Shown one piece after another: positions 51,158 to 61,000 of a stretch of DNA of 64,000 nucleotides. Source of the DNA: Betaproteobacteria bacterium (lineage in GTDB: Bacteria > Pseudomonadota > Gammaproteobacteria > Burkholderiales > Burkholderiaceae_C). How positions within the stretch are numbered: the first letter of the stretch is position 1; every line of letters starts with the position of its first letter. Both the position numbers and the translations under genes were made by a program. Location of the stretch: assembly GCA_016716535.1 (NCBI GenBank), contig JADJWD010000002.1, positions 372,001-436,000 on the forward strand, read 5' to 3'. Under the pieces are notes generated by a model. The model saw only the letters and a program-made list of their open reading frames with translations, did no database searches and was not told the DNA's origin.

Positions 51158-51694
51158 ATGGCCGTGCGCGAGATCCTGAAGATGGGCGACCTGCGCCTGC
51201 TGCGCGTGGCGCAGCCGGTGCGCGAGTTCGGCACGCCGGCGCTGCGCGCGCTGGTGGCCGACATGTTCGAGACGATGGCCGCGGCCAACGGCGCCGGGCT
51301 CGCCGCGCCGCAGATCGGCGTCGACCTGCAGCTCGTGATCTTCGGCTTCGACAAGAACGAGCGTTATCCCGGCGCGCCGCCGGTGCCGCCGACGGTGCTG
51401 GTCAACCCGCTGATCACGCCGGTCGGCGACGAGATGATCGAGGGCTGGGAAGGGTGCCTCTCGGTGCCCGGGCTGCGCGGCGTGGTGCCTCGGCACGCGC
51501 GCATCCGCTACCGCGGCTGGAACGAGCACGGCGAGCCGTTCGAGCGCGAGGCCGAGGGCTTCCACGCGCGCGTCGTGCAGCACGAGTGCGACCACCTGAT
51601 CGGGCGCCTCTACCCCACGCGCATGACCGACCTGACGCGGCTGGGCTACACGAGCGTGCTGTTCCCCGAGGTGGCCGACGCGAGCGAGGTGTAG
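51158..51694 (+). CDS. def: Peptide deformylase
   Basis: A 178-residue deformylase with the three diagnostic motifs: GAGLAAPQIG (about residue 46), EGCLSVPGLRG (about residue 97, metal Cys) and HECDHLIGRL (about residue 141, two metal His and catalytic Glu). It removes formyl groups from nascent proteins. AAGGAG lies 9 bp upstream of the ATG. Burkholderiales often carry more than one def; this copy is not next to fmt, so it may be a second copy. Confidence 0.95.
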   Translation: MAVREILKMGDLRLLRVAQPVREFGTPALRALVADMFETMAAANGAGLAAPQIGVDLQLVIFGFDKNERYPGAPPVPPTVLVNPLITPVGDEMIEGWEGCLSVPGLRGVVPRHARIRYRGWNEHGEPFEREAEGFHARVVQHECDHLIGRLYPTRMTDLTRLGYTSVLFPEVADASEV

Positions 51695-51756
51695 CGCTTA
51701 GCGGCGATCGCCGCGCAGCGATCGCCTGGCGTCCATCGCCTCTGTGCGCCACGCAT

Positions 51757-52701
51757 CTACTGCCCCGCGAGCTTCTTCTCCAGCTCGGCGATCAGCGCGC
51801 GCGCCTCGTCGCCTTCGGGGATCGCGCGGCCGCTGTCGCGCCATTCGACGGCGCTCTTGAAGCCGTGCGCCTGCGCCTGCCGGCGGAACCACAGCCCTTC
51901 GGGGTTGTGGCGCGTGATGCCGTCGAACAGCGTCGCGAGCATCTGCGTCTGCTCCAGGCCCATCGTCAGCATCGCCTGGTTGACGACCATCTTGTGCATC
52001 GTCAGGTGCGGCCGCGGCACGCCGGCGATGCGGCGCGCGAGCGCGAGCGTCGCGGCCTCGAGCTGCGCGGCCGGCGCCGACATCGTCGCCAGGCCCCACT
52101 CGGCGGCACGCTGGCCGTCGATCATGTCGCCGGTGAACATGAGCTGCTTGGCGCGCATCGGCCCGAGGCGGTAGGTCCACATCGCCGTCGTCGGGCAGCC
52201 CCACACGCGCACCGGCGGGTAGCCGATCTTCGCGTCGTCGGCCATCACGAGCAGGTCGCAGCACATCGCGATGTCGCTGCCGCCGGCGAGCGCGACGCCG
52301 TGCACCATCGCGATCGTCGGCTTGCGGCAGCGCCACAGCGACATGAAGTCCTCGGTGTAGCGCTTCATCTCGGCGTAGTCGGCGGTCGGCTCCCAGGGGT
52401 GCTTCTCCTGCTGGCACGGGTGCTCGGCGCGGCCGGAGCCGAAGTCCTGCAGGTCGTAGCCGGCGCAGAAAGCGCGCCCGGCGCCGGCGAGCACGATGAC
52501 GTGCACGTCGTCGTCGGCCTCGGCGATGGCGACGGCGCGGCGGATCTCTTCCGGCACCAGCTGGTTGATCGCGTTCAGCCGCTCGGGGCGGTTCAGCGTG
52601 ATGCGCGCGATGCGCGGCTCGCCGGGCTGGCGTTCGACGCGCAGCGTCGTGAAGCGCGCGGCTTCGGGTGACAGCGGGGCGGGGTCATTGGTCGGGCTCA
52701 T
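51757..52701 (-). CDS. Enoyl-CoA hydratase/isomerase family protein
   Basis: A 314-residue crotonase-fold protein. It has RITLNRPERLNAINQLVPEE, AGAGRAFCAGYDLQDFG (CoA/oxyanion loop), MVHGVALAGGSDIAMCCDLL and a GLATMSAPAAQL segment. The catalytic Glu pair of classical hydratases is not clearly present (the second loop reads KIGYPPVRVWGCP), so the exact reaction is open. It is divergent from the FecR/DUF6600 gene across 152 bp that contains a GAGAGCC site close to the ATG. Confidence 0.9.
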   Translation of the reverse strand: MSPTNDPAPLSPEAARFTTLRVERQPGEPRIARITLNRPERLNAINQLVPEEIRRAVAIAEADDDVHVIVLAGAGRAFCAGYDLQDFGSGRAEHPCQQEKHPWEPTADYAEMKRYTEDFMSLWRCRKPTIAMVHGVALAGGSDIAMCCDLLVMADDAKIGYPPVRVWGCPTTAMWTYRLGPMRAKQLMFTGDMIDGQRAAEWGLATMSAPAAQLEAATLALARRIAGVPRPHLTMHKMVVNQAMLTMGLEQTQMLATLFDGITRHNPEGLWFRRQAQAHGFKSAVEWRDSGRAIPEGDEARALIAELEKKLAGQ

Positions 52702-52853
52702 ACTTGGGCTCTCCTTCGAGGACGGCTGGCCGCGCCGAGCATCACCTCGGTGATGGCATCGGGGCTGCGGTGGAAACACGGCTTTACACGCGCTGCGAAC
52801 AAGCGACAACCTGCCGCCGTCATCGTGGGGTTCTCGCCGGCCGTTGCACTGCC

Positions 52854-54728
52854 ATGAACGAACCTCTGCAGATGACTGACTTCAGCGTCTCCCGCGCGCC
52901 CCTCGGTCCCCTGGTGCCCCGCGCTTCGCGTGCCTCCCGCGCCTCGTTCATCGCGCGGTTTGCGACCCTGATGCTCGGATGGTTTGCCGGCGCGCTGCTC
53001 TGGTCCACCAGCCCCGCCGTGCGCGCCACCGAACGCGCCGAAGAGGCCGACCCGCCGGGCCGCGTCGGCCGCATCGTCGAGCTGCACGGGGGCGTCTCGC
53101 GCTACGACGACGAGGAGAACCGCTGGACCGACGCCGAGCGCAACCGGCCGCTCACCAGCGGCGACCGCCTGTCCACCGCCGGCGGCGCGCGCGCCGAGGT
53201 GCGCATCGGCTCGACGACGCTGCGCCTGGGCGGCGCCACCGAGCTCGAAATCGTGCGGCTGGACGACGAGCGGCTTGTCTTCGAGCTTCACGGCGGCACG
53301 CTGGCGCTGCGCGTGCGCAACCACGAGCAGGCGGCCGAGATGGAGGTGCTGACGCGCGAAGTGCGCCTCATGCCGATGCGCGCCGGCCACTACCGCATCG
53401 ACCGCCAGGGCGACACCACCTGGGCCGGCAGCTGGCGTGGCGATCTGCGCGTCGATGACGCGCAGCGCCTCACCGCCGGCACCAGCCAACGGCTCGAACT
53501 GACGCGCGACGCGCGCACGAACGAGCTGCGCCACATCTGGCGCGGCCTGCCCAACGACGAGTTCGCCGCCTGGGCCACTGACGAAGACCGCAGCGACGAG
53601 CGCCTGGCGCGCAGCGAGCACGTCTCGCCGGAGATGACCGGCGCCGAGGACCTGGACCGCTGGGGCGCGTGGGACCGCCACCCAGAGTACGGCGTCGTCT
53701 GGTACCCGAACGAAGTGCCGGCCGGCTGGGCGCCTTATCGGCATGGCCGCTGGGTGTGGGTGGGCCCCTGGGGCTGGACCTGGGTGGACGACGCGCGCTG
53801 GGGCTTCGCGCCGTTTCACTACGGCCGCTGGGTGCACTGGGGCGGCCGCTGGTGCTGGGCGCCGGGCGGCTACGTGCGCCGTCCGGTCTACGCGCCGGCA
53901 CTGGTGGCGTGGGTCGGCGGGCCGGGCTTCGGCGTCTCCGTGCAGATCGGCGGGCCGGCGATCGGCTGGGTGCCGCTGGCGCCGTACGAGCGCTGGGTGC
54001 CGCACTACCGCGCGACGCCGGTGTACATCGACCGCGTCAACCATCACCCGCGCTTCCAGCCGCCGCGGCGGCCCGGGCACCCGCAGACCGTGCCGACCGG
54101 CCCGATCGCCTACAGCAACCAGGGCGTCCCCGGCGCCGTGACCGTGGTGCCGCGCGACGTGCTGACGCGGCGCGAGCCGGTGGCGCGCGCGGTGGTCAAC
54201 GTGCCCGATGTGCAGCGCGCGCCGGTGACGGGTGCGCCGCCGGCGCCGCCGGGGCGCGTGGCGACGGTGCCGCGTGCGCCGAACGGCCGCGATCCGCGCG
54301 CCGACGACGGCCGGCCGGGCCGCGCGCCGACCGTGCGGCCGGTCGAGCCGCCGCGGGTGAATGGCGGGCCGGACCGGCGGCCCGGGGGCGCGGACGCCCG
54401 TGACGCCCGTGACGCCCGGCCCGGCACGCCGCAAGTGCGGCCGGTGGCGCCGGCGCCGCCTGCCCAGGTCGTGCGTCCGGTGCAGCCGGCGCCGAGCGTG
54501 CGGCCTGCGACGCCCGCGCAGGGCGCGCAGCCGCTGCCGCGCGTGCAGCCGGCACCGTCGGTACAAACGCCTCCGCCCGCGCGTGCGCAGCCCACGCAAC
54601 CGCCGCCGGCCCGCGCGCAGCCGGCGCCCGCCCCACGCGTGCAGCCCGCGCCACGTGGCGACGATGGCCGCCAGCGCGCGCCGCAAGAGCGCCGCGGCGG
54701 CGACCGCGAGCGCGACGCGACGCGCTGA
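52854..54728 (+). CDS. FecR/DUF6600 domain envelope protein with Pro-rich tail
   Basis: A 624-residue exported protein. A hydrophobic segment (about residues 34-52) follows a basic N-terminus. A FecR-type beta domain (RIVELHGGVSRYDDEENRW ... LTSGDRLSTAGGARAEVRIG) occupies about 70-230. A Trp/Tyr/Gly-rich DUF6600 region (about 265-390) repeats WG-W and YGRWV units such as GRWVWVGPWGWTWVDD. The last 230 residues are rich in Pro, Ala, Arg, with repeated RVQPAP/RAQP elements. The domain order matches DUF6600 proteins of Burkholderiales, whose function is unknown; an envelope structural role is possible. Confidence 0.85.
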   Translation: MNEPLQMTDFSVSRAPLGPLVPRASRASRASFIARFATLMLGWFAGALLWSTSPAVRATERAEEADPPGRVGRIVELHGGVSRYDDEENRWTDAERNRPLTSGDRLSTAGGARAEVRIGSTTLRLGGATELEIVRLDDERLVFELHGGTLALRVRNHEQAAEMEVLTREVRLMPMRAGHYRIDRQGDTTWAGSWRGDLRVDDAQRLTAGTSQRLELTRDARTNELRHIWRGLPNDEFAAWATDEDRSDERLARSEHVSPEMTGAEDLDRWGAWDRHPEYGVVWYPNEVPAGWAPYRHGRWVWVGPWGWTWVDDARWGFAPFHYGRWVHWGGRWCWAPGGYVRRPVYAPALVAWVGGPGFGVSVQIGGPAIGWVPLAPYERWVPHYRATPVYIDRVNHHPRFQPPRRPGHPQTVPTGPIAYSNQGVPGAVTVVPRDVLTRREPVARAVVNVPDVQRAPVTGAPPAPPGRVATVPRAPNGRDPRADDGRPGRAPTVRPVEPPRVNGGPDRRPGGADARDARDARPGTPQVRPVAPAPPAQVVRPVQPAPSVRPATPAQGAQPLPRVQPAPSVQTPPPARAQPTQPPPARAQPAPAPRVQPAPRGDDGRQRAPQERRGGDRERDATR

Positions 54729-54873
54729 TCGGGTGTTCCGCCGCCCGCGCCACGGCGCGGCCGGCCGGCCTTCCCGGGTTTCTCCCCAGCCCGGCGGAAA
54801 TCTGCGACATTGGTTCACCGTTGTGAACTGAAGCCATCGCCGATGAACACGCCCCCGCCCCGGGGCACTTCGG

Positions 54874-55020
54874 CACACGGCCCGCATCAAGGTCGCCCGT
54901 CTTGCGGCCGGCTTTGCCACCACGATGAACCTGCCCTGGGCGGCGCTCGCGCGCCGGCACAGCCAGCGCATCGGCGGCGGCGCACGATGGGTCGCCGTCG
55001 GGTGCACCGGCGAGCGGCTG
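54874..55020 (+). pseudogene. Inverted 3' fragment of an AbiEi-like antitoxin gene
   Basis: On the plus strand the translation ARIKVARLAAGFATTMNLPW, AALARRHSQRIGGG and ARWVAVGCTGERL matches, from memory of the family, the C-terminal end of type IV AbiEi-like antitoxin proteins. It has no start of its own and meets the minus-strand N-terminal part tail to tail at about 55020, so the segment was probably inverted in place. A short perfect palindrome, GGCTG-G-CAGCC, sits on the junction (55016-55026). The rest of the stretch 54729-54873 holds only a possible FecR-gene 3' hairpin (TTCCGCCG ... CGGCGGAA). Confidence 0.6.
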
Positions 55021-55384
55021 GCAGCCGGTCGAGCACCTTCTCGCGCAGACCGGAAAGGCTCTCGGCCAGCTCACGGGCCTCGGCCAGCGATTGAGCCTTG
55101 CCGACGTCGCTGAGGCGTTCGAGCATCGCGCGCTCGGGCACGGAGATGAGGACGCGCGAGTCGGCCGCGGGCAGCGGCTGCAGGCCGAAGCCTTTGGGCA
55201 AGGCGTCGTGGAAGAGTCGCGTGGCCCGGTAGCTGGCCGGAAAGCGGTTCGTGAACCAATCGGGCAAACGTCGCGGTGCCTCGCCCCACAGGCTCAGGTG
55301 TTCGCGGAAAGCGATGTTCTGGCGCACGCCCCGCCATGCAAGCGCGGTCTTGCTGCCGACGTGCAGGCCCGGCGTCTGCTCTGT
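55021..55384 (-). pseudogene. Truncated AbiEi-like antitoxin gene (N- and C-terminally broken)
   Basis: The minus-strand frame reads GLHVGSKTALAWRGVRQNI, LSLWGEAPRRLPDWF, ASYRATRLFHDALPKGFGL, SVPERAMLERLSDVGKAQS and LSGLREKVLDRL. This is the middle of an AbiEi-type transcriptional regulator/antitoxin. A stop at 55385-55387 cuts the N-terminal DNA-binding part. After LDRL the frame turns into meaningless Arg-rich sequence because the true 3' end lies inverted next to it. No AbiEii nucleotidyltransferase toxin gene is present. The 90 bp up to the arylesterase stop contain nothing I recognise. Confidence 0.68.
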
Positions 55385-55474
55385 TCAGCGTGGACCCAAG
55401 CCGTCGGCGTGCGAGGCGCACCCGTCCAGGAAATGGGTGTGAATGGGCGCGAACGTCGCGCGGGTTGAAGTGAC

Positions 55475-56221
55475 CTACCGCAGCAACGGCCTCAACGTCG
55501 ACCAGACGTTGTCCAGCAAACGCGGATGCGCCTCGGCGCGCGGGTGGATGCGGTCGGGCTGGAACATCGCCTCGGCCAGCGGGCCTTCGGCGATGCCCGC
55601 CAGCAGGAACGGCACGAGCGCCGCGCCCTCGGCGCGCGCGACCTTCGGGAACACGGCCATGAAGCTCTCGCCGTAGGCGCGGCCGTAGTTCGGCGGCACG
55701 GCCATGCCGACGAGCAGCACGCGCGCGCTGGCCGCCTTGCTCTGGCGCGTCATCTCGGCGAGGTTCGCTTCGGTCATCGAAAGCGGCAGGCCGCGCAGCG
55801 CGTCGTTGCCGCCGAGTTCAATGATGACCACCTGCGGCTTGTGTTCGCGCAGCAGCGCCGGCAGGCGCGAGCGGCCGCCCGAGGTGGTGTCGCCGCTGAC
55901 GCTGGCGTTGACGACGCGCCACGGCAGCCGCTCGGCGGCGAGCCGCTTGTCGAGCAGCGCCACCCAGCCCGTGCCGCGCGCGATGCCGTACTCGGCCGAC
56001 AGGCTGTCGCCGACGACGAGCAGCGTTTTCGCGTTCGCCGGTGGTGTTCGCGCGTTGGCTGTCGCAGCGCTTGCCCCCTGGGCATGCACGGCCACGGGCG
56101 CCGCGAGCCAGCCCGCGAAGGCCAGCGCGCTACAGTGCGCGACCGCCGCGCGCAGCCAGCCGCGCCTGCGTGCCTCACAACGACAAGCGATGCCTGCCTT
56201 GCCTGAAGTTCGCGAACCCAT
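55475..56221 (-). CDS. tesA: Periplasmic arylesterase / acyl-CoA thioesterase I-like SGNH hydrolase
   Basis: An SGNH hydrolase of the TesA family. The four blocks are present: VVGDSLSAEYGIARG (Ser nucleophile), a Gly in VNASVSGDTTSGGRSRLP, IELGGNDALRGLP (Asn) and DRIHPRAEAH (Asp/His). A hydrophobic export signal (SALAFAGWLAAPVAVHAQ) precedes the domain. The start is uncertain: no ATG, GTG or TTG lies just before the signal in this frame, so the nearest ATG (56221) would overlap the divergent ybbA-like gene by 32 bp. A rare start codon is another possibility. Its divergent placement beside ybbA matches E. coli. Confidence 0.82.
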   Translation of the reverse strand: MGSRTSGKAGIACRCEARRRGWLRAAVAHCSALAFAGWLAAPVAVHAQGASAATANARTPPANAKTLLVVGDSLSAEYGIARGTGWVALLDKRLAAERLPWRVVNASVSGDTTSGGRSRLPALLREHKPQVVIIELGGNDALRGLPLSMTEANLAEMTRQSKAASARVLLVGMAVPPNYGRAYGESFMAVFPKVARAEGAALVPFLLAGIAEGPLAEAMFQPDRIHPRAEAHPRLLDNVWSTLRPLLR

Positions 56222-56942
56222 CATCGCCGTGCGTGCGGTCACCAAGCAGGTGGCCGATGCCACCGGAACGCTGACGATTCTCCACGAGATCGATTTCGAG
56301 CTTGCGCGGCAGGAAAGCGTGGCGATCGTCGGCGCGTCGGGCTCGGGCAAGAGCACGCTGCTGTCGATCATCGCCGGGCTCGACGTGCCCAGCCGCGGCA
56401 CCGTGTACCTCGCCGGGCAGGATCTTTTCCGCCTCGACGAGGACGAGCGCGCCGCCTTGCGCGCGCGCAACGTCGGCTTCGTGTTCCAGAGCTTCCAGCT
56501 GCTGGGCAACCTGACGGCGCTCGAGAACGTGATGCTGCCGCTCGAACTGATGGGCCGCCACGACGCGCGCGCCGCCGCCACCGAGATGCTCGGCCGCGTC
56601 GGCCTGGCCGAGCGGCTTTCGCACTACCCGAAGGTGCTCTCCGGCGGCGAGCAGCAGCGCGTGGCGCTGGCGCGCGCGTTTGTCGTGCACCCGCAGGTGC
56701 TGCTCGCCGACGAGCCCACCGGCAGCCTCGACTACGCCACCGGCGAGCGCGTGATGGAGCTGATGTTCGAGATGAACCGCGAACTGGGCACGACGCTCGT
56801 GCTCGTCACGCACGACCGGGCGATCGCGGCGCGCTGCGATCGGCAGTTGCGCATCGAGGCCGGGCGCATTGCCGGCGATACGTCGCGCGCGCGCGAAGCC
56901 GATGCGGCTGCGGCCGAGGCGGCGGCGACGCCGGGCGACTAG
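56190..56942 (+). CDS. ybbA: ABC transporter ATPase, YbbA/LolD-like
   Basis: A 250-residue ATPase. Walker A is GASGSGKST (about residue 48), the signature is LSGGEQQRVALARAF (about 153), and Walker B is VLLADEPTGSLD with switch His in LVTHDRAIA. The domain is of the MacB/LolD type. Its divergent tesA neighbour makes it the YbbA orthologue; the YbbP permease that normally follows is not the next gene here, which is an opposite-strand hydrolase. It may work with a permease encoded elsewhere. The last 20 residues are Ala-rich. Confidence 0.88.
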   Translation: MPALPEVREPIIAVRAVTKQVADATGTLTILHEIDFELARQESVAIVGASGSGKSTLLSIIAGLDVPSRGTVYLAGQDLFRLDEDERAALRARNVGFVFQSFQLLGNLTALENVMLPLELMGRHDARAAATEMLGRVGLAERLSHYPKVLSGGEQQRVALARAFVVHPQVLLADEPTGSLDYATGERVMELMFEMNRELGTTLVLVTHDRAIAARCDRQLRIEAGRIAGDTSRAREADAAAAEAAATPGD

Positions 56943-56958
56943 AGCCTCGCGGCCCCGT

Positions 56959-57918
56959 TCACGACGCCGGCAGGCCGAGAAACGCGCGCACCGGCTTCAC
57001 GGTGCGCGCCGCGTCTTCCTCGTGCGGCACGTGGCCGAGGTCGTCGAAGATGACGAGGCGGCTGCCGGGGATCGTGCGGCCGAAGTGCTCGCCCACCGCC
57101 AGCGGAATCAGCCGGTCGCGCCGGCCCCACAGCACGAGCGTCGGCCTGCGGATCGAGGCGATGCGCTCGGCGTCGACGCCCGGCCGCATCTCGCGCAGGC
57201 GCTCCATCAAAGCGCGCCGGTTGCCTTCGCGCAGCGTCAGCTCGAAGTAGCGGTCGACGAGTTCCGGCGTGATGCGCGCCGGCTCGCCGTAGACGCTGGC
57301 CAGGCCCTGCGCGACGAGCTGCCGCGGCAGCACCCACTCGAGCACGTGGTTCAGCACCGGCACGCGCGCGAGCTGCCAGCCGAGCGGGAAGTGCTCGGGC
57401 ACGAACGGCGGCCCGGCGGCATCGACGAGCACGAGCTGGTGCACACGTTCGGGCGCCAGCACCGCGACGCGCCAGGCGATCTCGCCGCCGAGCGAGTTGC
57501 CGCCGATGACAAAGCGCGTCAGCTTCAGCCGCTCGGCCACGTCGAGCACGAAGCGCGCATAGGCGTCGCCGCCGTAGCCCGCCGCGGCGTAGCGGCCGGT
57601 GAAGGGCCCGGTGAGGCCGAAGCCCGGCAGGTCGAAGGTGATGACGCGCCGTTGCGTCTTCAGCGCCTTGACCCAGCCTTCCCAGGTGTGCAGGCTGGCC
57701 GACGTGCCGTGCAGCAGCACGATGGGCAGCGGGTCGCCGCGCGGGCCTTCGTCGCGCAGGTGGACGATCTGGCCACCCACGTCGATGAAGTCCGAAGGCG
57801 GTGGCGCCCAGCGCGCGACGAGCGAATCGACCGGGCGGTCGGGCGCGCGCGACATCGCCAGCGCGATCGCCGTCAGCACCATCAGCACGCCCACGGCGCG
57901 CAGCAACCACGACAGCAT
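56959..57918 (-). CDS. Membrane-anchored alpha/beta hydrolase
   Basis: A 319-residue alpha/beta hydrolase with an N-terminal hydrophobic anchor (residues 4-21). Features are IVLLHGTSASLHTWEGW (oxyanion hole), nucleophile elbow GGNSLGGEIAW (Ser about residue 135), LVLWGRRDRLIPL (acid) and DDLGHVPHEED (His). It resembles lipase/esterase or epoxide-hydrolase-like proteins but the nucleophile is Ser, pointing to esterase activity. It is convergent with ybbA (16-bp gap) and divergent from dnaE. Confidence 0.9.
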   Translation of the reverse strand: MLSWLLRAVGVLMVLTAIALAMSRAPDRPVDSLVARWAPPPSDFIDVGGQIVHLRDEGPRGDPLPIVLLHGTSASLHTWEGWVKALKTQRRVITFDLPGFGLTGPFTGRYAAAGYGGDAYARFVLDVAERLKLTRFVIGGNSLGGEIAWRVAVLAPERVHQLVLVDAAGPPFVPEHFPLGWQLARVPVLNHVLEWVLPRQLVAQGLASVYGEPARITPELVDRYFELTLREGNRRALMERLREMRPGVDAERIASIRRPTLVLWGRRDRLIPLAVGEHFGRTIPGSRLVIFDDLGHVPHEEDAARTVKPVRAFLGLPAS

Positions 57919-58014
57919 GCGCGCGATTCTAGGCAGCGGCGCAGGTGCGTCTTGGCGTCGTTGCGAGCTTCGTTGCACGAGGCTTGCGACGGGGTCCGCC
58001 GCAGGCCCGCTGCC

Positions 58015-58020
58015 TACAAT
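58015..58020 (+). promoter_or_regulatory. Candidate -10 box of dnaE
   Basis: TACAAT lies 7 bp before the dnaE ATG, so transcription from it would start almost at the start codon (leaderless or near-leaderless). No convincing -35 at the usual distance; TTGCGA at 57984 is 25 bp away. Confidence 0.35.
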
Positions 58021-58027
58021 GACCCGC

Positions 58028-61000
58028 ATGTCCGATGTGATCTCGACGACGACCTCGGCGCCGCCCTCGGCGCCCGCCGCACCTGCGTTCATCCACCTGC
58101 GGCTGCACACTGAATATTCGGTCGTCGACGGCACGCTGCGCATCGACGACGCGGCCGCCGCGGCGCGTGCCGGCGGCATGCCGGCGCTGGGCATCGCCGA
58201 CCTCAACAACCTGTTCGGCGCGGTCAAGTTCTACAAGGCCTGCCGCGGCAAGGGCGTCAAGCCGATCATCGGCGTCGACGTGTGGATGGAGCCCCTGGCC
58301 CACGCGTCTTTCGTACAAAGCGGCGACAAGGCCGCGAGCCGCCTGATGCTGCTGGTGCAGGACGAGCGCGGCTGGCACAACCTGAGCGAACTCTTGGCGC
58401 GCGCCTGGGTCGGCAACGCGCAGCGCACGGTGGCGTGGGTGAAGTGGCCGTGGCTCGAAGAGTTGGGTGACGGGCTCATCGCGCTGTCCGGCGGCGACCT
58501 CGGCGCGGTCGGCATGGCGCTTCTGGCCGGCGACGAGGCACGCGCGCGAACTGTGGCCGGCGAACTGGCGCGCATCTTCCCGGGCCGCTTCTACATCGAG
58601 CTGCAACGCGCCGGCCAGCCGCAGCACGAAGCGCACGTGCGCGCCGCGGTGCCGCTGGCCGCTTCGATGCGGCTGCCGGTGGTCGCCACGCACCCGGTGC
58701 AGTTCCTCGAAGCCGATGACTTCGAGGCGCACGAGGCGCGCGTCTGCGTCGCCGAAGGCGAGACGCTGGCCAACCCGCGGCGCATCAAGCGCTTCACGCG
58801 CGAGCAGTACTTCAAGAGCACCGCCGAGATGGCGGCGCTCTTCGCCGATGTGCCGAGCGCACTGGCCAACAGTTTGCACATCGCGACGCGCTGCAACCTG
58901 ACGCTCGTGCTCGGCAAGGCGCGGCTGCCGGACTTCCCGACGCCGCTCGAAGACGGCGTGCCGATGCCGCTGGACCGTTACTTCCGCCAGGCCTCGCAGG
59001 CCGGGCTCGAGAAGCGGCTTGCGGCGCTGTACCCCGACGCCGCGGTGCGCGAGCGTGAACGGCCGCGCTACCAGGAGCGGCTCGAATTCGAACTCGCGAC
59101 GATCGAGAAGATGGGCTTCGCCGGCTACTTCCTGATCGTCAGCGACTTCATCGTCTGGGCGAAAGCAAACGGCTGCCCGGTGGGCCCCGGGCGCGGCTCG
59201 GGCGCGGGGTCGCTGGTGGCCTACGCGCTTTTCATCACCGACCTCGACCCGCTCGCCTACAACCTGCTCTTCGAGCGCTTCCTGAACCCCGAGCGCGTGT
59301 CGATGCCCGACTTCGACATCGACTTCTGCCAGGCCAACCGCGAACGTGTCATCGACTACGTCAAGGCCAAGTACGGCCGCGATGCGGTGAGCCAGATCGC
59401 CACCTTCGGCACGATGGCCGCGAAGGCGGCGCTGCGTGACGTGGGGCGCGTGCTCGGCATGGGTTACGGCCACGTCGACTCGATCGCCAAGCTCATTCCC
59501 GCGCCGCCGGGCAAGACGGTGACGCTGGCGCCGGTGCCGGCGAACTACGATCCGGACAAGGACAGCACGATCTACGCCCGCCGCGAGGCGCCCGAGCTCG
59601 AGCAGCGCGAAGCCGCCGAGGAAGAGGTGCGCGAGCTGCTCGCGCTGGCCACGCGCGTCGAAGGCATCGTGCGCAACGTCGGCATGCACGCCGGCGGCGT
59701 GCTGATCGCGCCGGGCAAGATCACCGACTTCTGCCCGCTGTACCAGCAGCCGGGCAGCGACAGCGCGGTCAGCCAGTTCGACAAGGACGACGTCGAGGCG
59801 ATCGGCCTCGTCAAGTTCGACTTCCTCGGGCTGGCGACGCTGACGATCCTCGAGCTCGCGAAGGAATTCATCCGCCGCAAACCTGGGCAGGCGGGCTTCG
59901 AGTTCGAGCGCCTGCCGTTCGACGACCCGACGGTCTACAAGCTCTTCTCCGACGGCCGCACCGAGGCGATCTTCCAGTTCGAATCACGCGGCATGCAGAA
60001 CATGCTGCGCGACGCGCGGCCGACGCGGCTCGAGGACCTCGTGGCGCTGAATGCGATGTACCGCCCGGGGCCGATGGAGAACATCCCGAGCTTCTGCGCG
60101 CGCAAGAACGGGCGCGAGGAGATTGCCTATCCGCACCCGCTGCTCGGCCCCGTGCTCGACGAGACCTACGGCATCTTCGTCTACCAGGAACAGGTGATGC
60201 AGGCCGCGCAGGTGATGGGCGGCTACTCGCTCGGCGGCGCCGACCTCTTGCGCCGCGCGATGGGCAAGAAGAAGGCCGACGAGATGGCCAAGGAGCGCGT
60301 GAAGTTCCGCGCCGGCGCGCTCGCCAAGGGCATCGACGAGGCGAAGGCCGACGAGGTCTTCGACCTGATGGAGAAGTTCGCCGGCTACGGCTTCAACAAG
60401 AGCCACGCCGCGGCGTACTCGGTGCTTGCGTACCACACGGCGTGGCTGAAGGCGCACCACCCGGCGGCGTTCTACGCCGCCAACATGACGATCGAAGCCG
60501 ACAACACCGACAAGCTTCGCGTGCTGCTGGCCGACGCCAAGGGCTTCGGCATCGAGTTCGACGTGCCCGACATCAACCGCGGCACCTTCCGCTTCGAGCC
60601 GGTGGACGACAAGCGCGTGCGCTACGGCCTGGGCGCGGTGAAGGGCACGGGGCAGGGCGCGATCGAGGCCATCGTCGCCGCGCGTGAAGGCGAGGGCGAA
60701 CGCGCGGGCGAAGGCGGCGGGCCGTTCAGGAGCTTGTTCGACTTCTGCGCGCGCGTCGACCGCCAACGTGTCAACAAGCGCGTTGTGGAGGCGCTGATCA
60801 AAGCGGGTGCCTTCGACTCGCTGCACCCCGAGCGCGCCGAAGGCCGAAGCGCGCTGCTGGCGAGCGTGAGCCTTGCCTTCGACTGGGCCGAAGCGCAGTC
60901 GGCCAATGAACTCCAAGGCGGCTTGTTCGACTTCGCCGAAGGCGGCGACGCGCACGGCAGCAGCACGCAGGAGCCGGGCCTCGTGCACACGGCGCCGTGG

